The notes under the pieces are model-generated. The model was not told the origin of the DNA and ran no database searches. It saw only the letters and a list, made by a program, of their open reading frames with translations. The position numbers and the translations under genes were made by a program. A stretch of DNA of 36,047 nucleotides from JAXHTH01 sp034211115 (GTDB lineage: Bacteria > Planctomycetota > Phycisphaerae > Phycisphaerales > SM1A02): NCBI GenBank assembly GCA_034211115.1, contig JAXHTH010000179.1, forward strand, positions 1 through 36,047, written 5' to 3'. Shown piece after piece: positions 31,648-36,047 of the stretch (its first letter is position 1; each line of letters opens with the position of its first letter).

Positions 31648-31672
31648 TGGGAAGTGTTGGGGAAAGATGGGC
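31648..31672 (+). promoter_or_regulatory. MraZ-box-like operator: three TGGGN repeats with 5-base spacers
   Basis: TGGGA (31648), TGGGG (31658) and TGGGC (31668) are each separated by exactly five bases (AGTGT, AAAGA). This is the known arrangement of MraZ binding sites upstream of division/cell-wall clusters. The site lies 20 bases upstream of a promoter at 31692 on the same strand. No mraZ gene is nearby. Confidence 0.5.
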
Positions 31673-31691
31673 AAAATGCGAAGGAAAAGTA

Positions 31692-31719
31692 TTGCCTTTG
31701 GGTCCTGTTTGCCTACCAT
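31692..31719 (+). promoter_or_regulatory. Candidate sigma70-like promoter
   Basis: TTGCCT (31692-31697) and TACCAT (31714-31719) with a 16-base spacer; each box matches four of six consensus bases. Start of transcription is expected near 31726. The A/T content here is much higher than around it, which supports a regulatory role. Confidence 0.5.
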
Positions 31720-31726
31720 AGAAGCT

Positions 31727-31811
31727 TGTCAGGGGCGACCCCCGACCTGTGAAATCTCATGGATCTTTCTCCCCTCCGGAAAACGTCGGCCAGGATCGGT
31801 CGGCGTTTTCT
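31727..31811 (+). ncRNA. Candidate small RNA (or attenuator leader) with intrinsic terminator
   Basis: The unit begins just after the promoter at 31692-31719. First hairpin 31728-31746: GTC.GGGG / CCCC.GAC with loop CGA. Then a single-stranded CU-rich stretch with TTTCTCCCCTCC, which could pair with Shine-Dalgarno sequences. Then a 12-bp terminator stem (31780-31791 with 31798-31809, two G-U pairs, 6-base loop) with a four-base T-run. Another 8-bp hairpin follows at 31814-31835. About 85 bases long. The next plus gene starts 100 bases later, so this may instead be its attenuated leader. No known RNA family recognised. Confidence 0.5.
31780..31811 (+). terminator. Intrinsic terminator between promoter 31692 and the gene at 31912
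   Basis: AAAACGTCGGCC pairs with GGTCGGCGTTTT over 12 positions (two G-U wobbles) around AGGATC, with TTTT in the 3' arm. No plus-strand gene precedes it for more than 20 kb of mostly minus-strand genes, so it must serve the short unit that starts near 31727. Confidence 0.7.
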
Positions 31812-31911
31812 CGTGCCCGCCATCCGCGGCGGGCAGATCTTCGCCCCAATGGCGTTCGGCGGCGAGGCGAGGTAGACTCGCCGTCTTGACCCCACGTCGC
31901 GGTCGCCCGCC

Positions 31912-32718
31912 ATGCTCCTGACACTCGCCACCCGATCACTCGCCAGCCGGATCCGACCCGCCGGCGACGGAAAGCCGTCGACCGGAAGGATGAGCGCGCT
32001 GGAGCTGCCCGATTTCACGATCCGTCAACTGGAGTTGCGGGGGCTGAACGTCTCCGCCTCCCTCTTCGCCGGCTGGTCGCTGGAGGATCTGGATCGGCTC
32101 CGTGACCGGGCGGACAAGGCCGGCTGCCCCTGCCTCGTGCTCATCGAGGACACGCCCCTGGAGCTGGGACATGCCGAGCCCGACGCCCGGGAATCGGCGG
32201 CGGAGCGCGTCCGTCGCCTCGCCACCGCCGCCCATCGCCTGAGCTGCAACGCCCTGGCCATCTCCTGCCACGGGCCCGACGACGAGGACACCTTCGATCT
32301 CATCGCCGAGCAGATCAAGGGGCTCATGCCGCTCGTGGAGCGCATGGAGCTGAACATCCTCCTCGCCCCGGCCGAGGGTTTGACCTTCTCGCCCGATCGA
32401 CTCACGGACCTCATCAAGCGCATCGGCGGCTTCCGGATCGGCTCGCTGCCCAGCTTCGGCCACGCCGCGGCCACCGGCGACGCGACCGGCACCCTTCGCA
32501 AGCTCGCCCCGTACGCCGGCGCGGTGCAGGCGACCGTCGAAGGGTTCAGCGCCCGCGGCAAACACAGAGGACCGGACCTCGCCGAGTGCGTCGCCGCCAT
32601 CCGCAGCGTCGGGTTTCTCAATACGCTGGCCATCGACTACATCGGCAACGAGGATCCGATCGGACCGATCGAGCAGGCGCGGGAGATTCTCCAGGAGGCC
32701 ATCGAGGCCGAGCCGTAG
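31912..32718 (+). CDS. TIM-barrel protein, sugar phosphate isomerase/epimerase-like
   Basis: 268 residues. Layout fits the xylose-isomerase-like TIM barrel superfamily (AP endonuclease 2 type): a strand with LNVSASLFAGWSLEDLDRL, CPCLVLIED, a central AAERVRRLATAAHRLSCNALAISC, then MELNILLAPAEGLTFSPDRLTDLIKRI and C-terminal LNTLAIDYIGNEDPIGPIEQAREIL. The metal ligands are not obvious to me, so the enzyme may be divergent. The substrate is unknown. Residues 1-26 (Arg/Ser-rich) may be an over-long start; an ATG at 31990 (MSALELPDF) is an alternative. It is followed by cmk after 31 bases. Confidence 0.7.
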   Translation: MLLTLATRSLASRIRPAGDGKPSTGRMSALELPDFTIRQLELRGLNVSASLFAGWSLEDLDRLRDRADKAGCPCLVLIEDTPLELGHAEPDARESAAERVRRLATAAHRLSCNALAISCHGPDDEDTFDLIAEQIKGLMPLVERMELNILLAPAEGLTFSPDRLTDLIKRIGGFRIGSLPSFGHAAATGDATGTLRKLAPYAGAVQATVEGFSARGKHRGPDLAECVAAIRSVGFLNTLAIDYIGNEDPIGPIEQAREILQEAIEAEP

Positions 32719-32749
32719 CGAGGCCGAGCAGTCACGGGAGAGGCGGCGC

Positions 32750-33466
32750 ATGACATCAGCCCACACGCGGGCCGGCCAACGCGTCATCATCACCATCGAC
32801 GGCCCGGCCGGGTCGGGCAAGTCAACCGTCGCCCACCGTCTGGCCGAGCGCCTCGGGCTGGAGTTTCTCGACACCGGCGCGATGTACCGGGCCGCGGCCC
32901 TGCTGGCGATCGAACAGGGTGTCAAGCCCGATGACGGGCCCGCGCTGGCCGAGGCCGTGCGGCAGGCCGGCCTCGCCTTCGACTGGAACGATGACCCGCC
33001 ACGCCTGCTCATGGGCGGGCGCGACGTCAGCCGGCGCATCCGTGACATGGATGTCAGCTCGATCGTCTCCATCGTGGCGGCGCAGGGCGAGGTGAGGGCG
33101 GAACTGGTCCGCGCCCAGCGACGACTCGGCGAAGAGCACCCGCGCCTGGTGACCGAGGGTCGCGACCAGGGATCGGTCGTCTTTCCCGATGCGCCCCTGC
33201 GCTTCTTCCTCGTCGCCGAGGTGACCGTCCGCGCCCGGCGCCGCGTGGCCCAGCTCGCCGAACTGGGCTCGCCGGTCGATGAGACGCGGGTCATCGACGA
33301 TATCAGGGAACGCGACCGGATCGACTCGACGCGCGCCGACGGCCCGCTCACCCGACCCGAGGGCGCGATCGAGATCGACACCAGCAACCTTTCGATCGAG
33401 GAGGTCGTCGGGCGGCTGGAATCGATCGCCCGGGCGGAGCTTGCCGGCGCGGAGTTCAGGAGATGA
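32750..33466 (+). CDS. cmk: Cytidylate kinase
   Basis: 238 residues. Phosphorylates CMP/dCMP. P-loop IDGPAGSGKST at about 16-26, then LEFLDTGAMYRAAALLA, RDVSRRIRDMDVSSIVS, TEGRDQGSVVFPDAPLRFFL (usually EGRDxGTVVFPDA) and the lid region RERDRIDSTRADGPLTRPEGAIEIDTS. The order and spacing are standard. It ends in an ATGA overlap with plsC, a pairing also known in other bacteria. Confidence 0.95.
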   Translation: MTSAHTRAGQRVIITIDGPAGSGKSTVAHRLAERLGLEFLDTGAMYRAAALLAIEQGVKPDDGPALAEAVRQAGLAFDWNDDPPRLLMGGRDVSRRIRDMDVSSIVSIVAAQGEVRAELVRAQRRLGEEHPRLVTEGRDQGSVVFPDAPLRFFLVAEVTVRARRRVAQLAELGSPVDETRVIDDIRERDRIDSTRADGPLTRPEGAIEIDTSNLSIEEVVGRLESIARAELAGAEFRR

Positions 33467-34206
33467 TGCGGCTCGATTTCCATCGCCGCGCGCCGGGGAT
33501 GGCCCGGTGGAAGATGCTCATCTTCTGGACGCTGGTGGAGGTCTTCCTGTATTACCTAGGTCGCGTGCTGTACCGCATGCGGCTGAAGGGCCGGGAGAAC
33601 GTGCCCGAAACCGGGCCGCTCATCTATGTCTGCAATCATCAATCGCATTTCGATCCGCCCCTGGTGGGAGTGCTCGTGGCGGATCGTCCCGGTGCGTTCC
33701 TCGCGCGGGCCAGCCTCTTCAGGTTCAAACCGTTCGGTTGGATCATCCGGACGCTGAACGCGATCCCGCTGCATCGGGGGCAGGGCAGCGGGGGGGCGCT
33801 GCGCGCGGCCGTCGCCGAGCTCGAGGCGGGTCGTTGCGTCGTGCTGTTTCCCGAGGGGACGCGCACGCCCGATGGGGCGATCGGCCGCTTCAAGGGCGGC
33901 TTCACGTTTCTGGCGAAGCGCACCGGCGCGACGGTGGTGCCCATTGCCGTGGAAGGCGCGCGTGATGTCTGGCCGCGCGAGCGGCGATTGCCCCATCTCC
34001 GCGGCTGGCTGGCCCTGAAGGTCGGTCGTGCCGTGTCGGCCGAGGAACTGCTGGCCGACGGCGCGGACACGGCCATCGACCGCATTCGTCGCGAGATCGA
34101 GACCCTGCGCCTTGAGCTGCGCGCCGACATCCGCCGCCGCAGCCGCGGCCGCGCGCCCGCCCCCGACGCCGGCGACGCGCCGTTCTGGGAGCGCGATGAC
34201 GCGTAG
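33463..34206 (+). CDS. plsC: 1-acyl-sn-glycerol-3-phosphate acyltransferase
   Basis: 247 residues, start ATG at 33463 overlapping the cmk stop by four bases, with GGAG just before. It acylates lysophosphatidic acid in phospholipid synthesis at the inner membrane. Motif I NHQSHFD (HX4D catalytic pair), motif II region PFGWIIRTLNAIPLHR, motif III FPEGTRTPDG and motif IV VVPIAVEGARDVWPR are present. One membrane helix lies near residues 20-38. The C-terminus is Arg/Pro-rich. Coupled to cmk. Confidence 0.93.
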   Translation: MMRLDFHRRAPGMARWKMLIFWTLVEVFLYYLGRVLYRMRLKGRENVPETGPLIYVCNHQSHFDPPLVGVLVADRPGAFLARASLFRFKPFGWIIRTLNAIPLHRGQGSGGALRAAVAELEAGRCVVLFPEGTRTPDGAIGRFKGGFTFLAKRTGATVVPIAVEGARDVWPRERRLPHLRGWLALKVGRAVSAEELLADGADTAIDRIRREIETLRLELRADIRRRSRGRAPAPDAGDAPFWERDDA

Positions 34207-34249
34207 AGGGCACCGGGCTTCGCCCCTTGCGGGAAGCAAGAGCAGAGAA

Positions 34250-34336
34250 GATCCACCGCAGAGGCGCCGAGGACACAGAGGGGGAGCAGGGCGGGAATGA
34301 GAGAGGGTGGCACGGGCGTCTCGCCCGTGCGCCGTC
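34250..34336. repeat. Intergenic repeats: CCACCGCAGAGGCGC-type tract and a GTGG-headed palindrome
   Basis: A tract at about 34254-34281 (CCACCGCAGAGGCGCCGAGG, then ACACAGAG) is of a type often seen between planctomycete genes. It is followed by GGTGG and the perfect hairpin CACGGGCG-TCT-CGCCCGTG (34311-34329). Neither has T-runs. There is no gene between 34207 and 34404. Confidence 0.7.
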
Positions 34337-34404
34337 GGCTTGCCGCGTAGCGCCTGATCCCGTGATAATGGCGCCTGCCCCGATCACCCAGGAGGCGTTC
34401 GGCG

Positions 34405-34662
34405 ATGATGGCTGACATCAAGGATCCTCGCATCATCTGCGTGAAGGGTGCGCTATTCGTCCTCCTCGGCGCGCTCGCGGTCACCGCAATACTGCTCGAA
34501 TCTCCGAATTGGCGCGTGGCGGCACTGCTGATCCTCGCCATCTGGGCGTTCTGCCGGGCCTACTACTTCGCGTTCTACGTCATCCAGCACTACATCGACC
34601 CGGCCTACCGCTTCGAGGGTCTGATCTCGTTCGTCCGGTATCTTCTCAGACGCCGGCGCTGA
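34405..34662 (+). CDS. Small membrane protein, function unknown
   Basis: 85 residues, with AGGAGG ahead of the ATG at 34405. Two hydrophobic segments (VKGALFVLLGALAVTAILL and VAALLILAIWAFCRAYYFAFYVI) precede a short basic tail ending in RRRR, as in small inner-membrane proteins. No family recognised. The good ribosome-binding site and GC3 support a real gene. It stands after the palindrome cluster, apart from plsC. Confidence 0.75.
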   Translation: MMADIKDPRIICVKGALFVLLGALAVTAILLESPNWRVAALLILAIWAFCRAYYFAFYVIQHYIDPAYRFEGLISFVRYLLRRRR

Positions 34663-34739
34663 GGTTGGTTCGTGCCCTTAACCGAAGAACGATTCCTCGC
34701 GCGGGAGGCGCGCAATCGATGGGATCGGAATGAGAGGGG

Positions 34740-34964
34740 TCACGAATCGTCATCTGTTTGATCCCGGGCAGACCGCCGATTCCGCCGCACAGCCACGGTC
34801 CGGGTGATGATGAAGGTCAGGATCGAACAGACCACGAGTACGATCACGATAGCGATTGGCACTGTCAGCCAGAGGGAGAGCCCCGTCGCGCGGGACAGCC
34901 AGTGACTGAGCGCCGCAGTCACCAGTATCAGCACCGTGATCTGTACGACTTCGGGGAGAGTCAT
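34740..34964 (-). CDS. Possible small membrane protein
   Basis: 74 residues with two hydrophobic segments (VVQITVLILVTAALSHWL and LWLTVPIAIVIVLVVCSILTFII) and a basic, then acidic tail (RRNRRSARDQTDDDS). Topology resembles the small protein at 34405, on the opposite strand and converging with it. No strong ribosome-binding site; family unknown. Third-position bias is less clear than in its neighbours. Confidence 0.5.
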   Translation of the reverse strand: MTLPEVVQITVLILVTAALSHWLSRATGLSLWLTVPIAIVIVLVVCSILTFIITRTVAVRRNRRSARDQTDDDS

Positions 34965-35088
34965 TGTCGGCGAACTCAGCTCTTCAGGAGTCGCCCCTAT
35001 ATTCTGACGTCTATTGCTAATCGATCAATGAGAGCGGGCGTGACTTTTTGCCAGATTCGGGACAGGCCGGAGTGTCGACCGGCATCCA

Positions 35089-35107
35089 CACGGCGAGGAG
35101 CGCCGTG
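35089..35107 (-). terminator. Hairpin downstream of the TauE-like gene, GTGG-headed
   Basis: On the minus strand GGTGG is followed by CACGGCG-CTCCT-CGCCGTG, a 7-bp perfect stem, about 20 bases after the stop at 35128. No T-run. Its head and stem layout is like 34306-34329 and the repeats at 25490. Confidence 0.55.
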
Positions 35108-35127
35108 CCACCAATTGGCCCGTCGTT

Positions 35128-35925
35128 TCAGAACAACCCCAGATACCGTGCGCTGGCGTAAGTCAGGAGGAGGATGAACGCCCCGCGCACCACCTTGAGC
35201 GGCAGCGAATGGGTGAGCCCCGCCCCGATGAGGGCGCCGATGATCGCCGTCGGAACCAGGCACGCGGCGATGAGCAGGCTCAGCATGATCGGATCGCTCA
35301 CGTCCGCCGTGTGCATCACGTCCGGCAGCGTCATGTTCTTGCGAAGCGCCCCGAACGGCGCGGTGACGCACATCGCGGTCGCGCTGACCGCGATGCATCG
35401 CCGCAATGGCAGGCGGCAGGCGCGTTGAAGCAATGGTACGGCGACGATCCCCCCGCCGATCCCCAGCAGGCCCGCGGCGAATCCCATGCAGCATCCGACG
35501 AGGCTCGAAGGAAGCCAGCCGTCGCGCACACCGTCGCCATCCGCCGCGCCGGTGCGATCGAAGAGCTTCCGCACGTTGACGATGATGACGTAGATGAGGA
35601 ACAGGCCGAAGATGCGCTTGAGCATCTCGTGATCGAAGAGGCTGCTCACCTGCACGCCGATGATGATGAAGACGAGGCCGGCGGGGAGCATGCGGCCGAC
35701 GATGGTCCACTCGATGGCCTTCGCCCGCTGGTGGCGGATGACGGCCGGGCCGCTCACGAAGACGTTGACGATCATCGCCGCGGCCTGGGCGAGGTGCTGA
35801 TCGTGGCGGAAGGCGAGGACGAGGACGGGGATCATGACGATGGAGCCGCCGATGCCGAGCAGCCCGCCCAGGGCGCCCGCGGCGAGGCCGACCAGAACCA
35901 GGCTGATGATCTCGGCAGGTGGCAC
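35128..35925 (-). CDS. TauE/SafE-type anion exporter (sulfite exporter family)
   Basis: 265 residues, about eight membrane helices in two related halves. Each half has the family's Gly-rich helix: GGLLGIGGSIVMIPVLVL near residue 20 and AGLLGIGGGIVAVPLLQ near 155. It moves sulfite, sulfonates or similar organic anions across the inner membrane; the substrate cannot be read from sequence. Start ATG at 35925. Upstream is the 8-bp tandem repeat tract and the window edge; downstream is a GTGG-headed hairpin. Confidence 0.9.
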   Translation of the reverse strand: MPPAEIISLVLVGLAAGALGGLLGIGGSIVMIPVLVLAFRHDQHLAQAAAMIVNVFVSGPAVIRHQRAKAIEWTIVGRMLPAGLVFIIIGVQVSSLFDHEMLKRIFGLFLIYVIIVNVRKLFDRTGAADGDGVRDGWLPSSLVGCCMGFAAGLLGIGGGIVAVPLLQRACRLPLRRCIAVSATAMCVTAPFGALRKNMTLPDVMHTADVSDPIMLSLLIAACLVPTAIIGALIGAGLTHSLPLKVVRGAFILLLTYASARYLGLF

Positions 35926-35974
35926 GGCGGCAGTGTAGGCGATGATTGGGAGAAGGGACTGAGGGACGGAGGGA

Positions 35975-36020
35975 AGAGACAGAGAGACAGAGAGACAGAG
36001 AGACAGAGAGACAGAGAGAC
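35975..36020. repeat. 8-bp tandem repeat, about 5.75 perfect copies of AGAGACAG
   Basis: A perfect AGAGACAG array upstream of the TauE-like gene, flanked by imperfect related units (AGGGACGG, AGAGACGA, AGAGACGG types) from about 35953 to the window end. Unit length is not a multiple of three and no frame is used, so it is non-coding. Related tracts lie at 22520 and 25020. Confidence 0.9.
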
Positions 36021-36047
36021 GACGAGACGCAGAGACGGGGACGAGCG

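Noticed and set aside
31720..31911. Degraded mraZ downstream of the TGGGN repeats
   Set aside because: No frame shows MraZ-like sequence (DDKGRLSIPAKFR type).
10578..35925. Anti-phage defence or other mobile island
   Set aside because: No restriction, toxin, nuclease, integrase or phage genes are seen; the genes are housekeeping or membrane proteins.
35975..36020. CRISPR array
   Set aside because: The units are 8 bp, contiguous and without spacers. This is a simple tandem repeat.

Overview
This is a GC-rich bacterial stretch, most likely from a planctomycete of the class Phycisphaerae. The evidence is two secreted proteins ending in a dockerin-like tail of the GDxxGDGxxDxxDLLxLLGAWG type, two membrane proteins that begin with a CxxC...CxxC zinc ribbon, a REP-associated (RAYT-type) transposase of a form I associate with this phylum, and many short palindromic or 8-bp repeats between genes. 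No rRNA operon, phage, CRISPR array or recognisable defence island is visible. Most genes are housekeeping, and the interest lies mainly between them. All calls come from reading the sequence and from knowledge of protein families; no search was run.

Layout. 1-4000: a left edge whose two strands both look coding, then two minus-strand secreted repeat proteins (VCBS/FG-GAP type and Cys-rich repeat type), each followed by the same hairpin module. 4130-5070: the CoaC-type decarboxylase and RNA polymerase omega. 5220-9910 (plus): an anchored alpha/beta hydrolase, a CLC chloride transporter with CBS domains, rnpA-yidD, and a DhnA-type class I aldolase with a clear terminator. 9993-10577: a RAYT transposase broken by two TGA codons at expected Trp positions. 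10590-14481 (minus): a zinc-ribbon membrane protein, a small membrane protein and a P1B-like ATPase with an unusual CPG motif. 14753-15769: gpsA. 15809-19595 (minus): hpf-ptsN-ptsH, a DUF502 membrane protein and a secreted gluzincin peptidase with a PDZ domain. 19837-22512 (plus): tRNA-Leu(CAG) with a sigma70-like promoter, an LplT-like MFS transporter and a cysteine desulfurase. 22456-31494 (minus): a zinc-ribbon membrane protein, purD, uvrB, an FtsX-type ABC permease with its LolD-type ATPase, and gcvH. 31495-31911 has no gene but holds three TGGGN repeats with MraZ-box spacing, a promoter and a short unit ending in a terminator, which I read as a candidate small RNA or attenuator leader. 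31912-34206 (plus): a TIM-barrel epimerase-like protein, cmk and plsC. 34405-35925: two small membrane proteins and a TauE/SafE-type transporter. The right edge is an 8-bp tandem repeat.

Likely functional groups are: cmk-plsC (nucleotide and phospholipid synthesis, joined by an ATGA overlap); hpf-ptsN-ptsH (ribosome hibernation plus regulatory PTS); LolD-type ATPase and FtsX permease (export or lipoprotein release); rnpA-yidD (RNA processing and membrane protein insertion); and rpoZ-coaC. The points most worth checking are the 31.6-31.8 kb regulatory/ncRNA locus, the transposase with two TGA codons together with GTGG-headed palindromes elsewhere in the window, the 8-bp repeat family, the CPG P-type ATPase, and a possible inversion or assembly junction at the left end.
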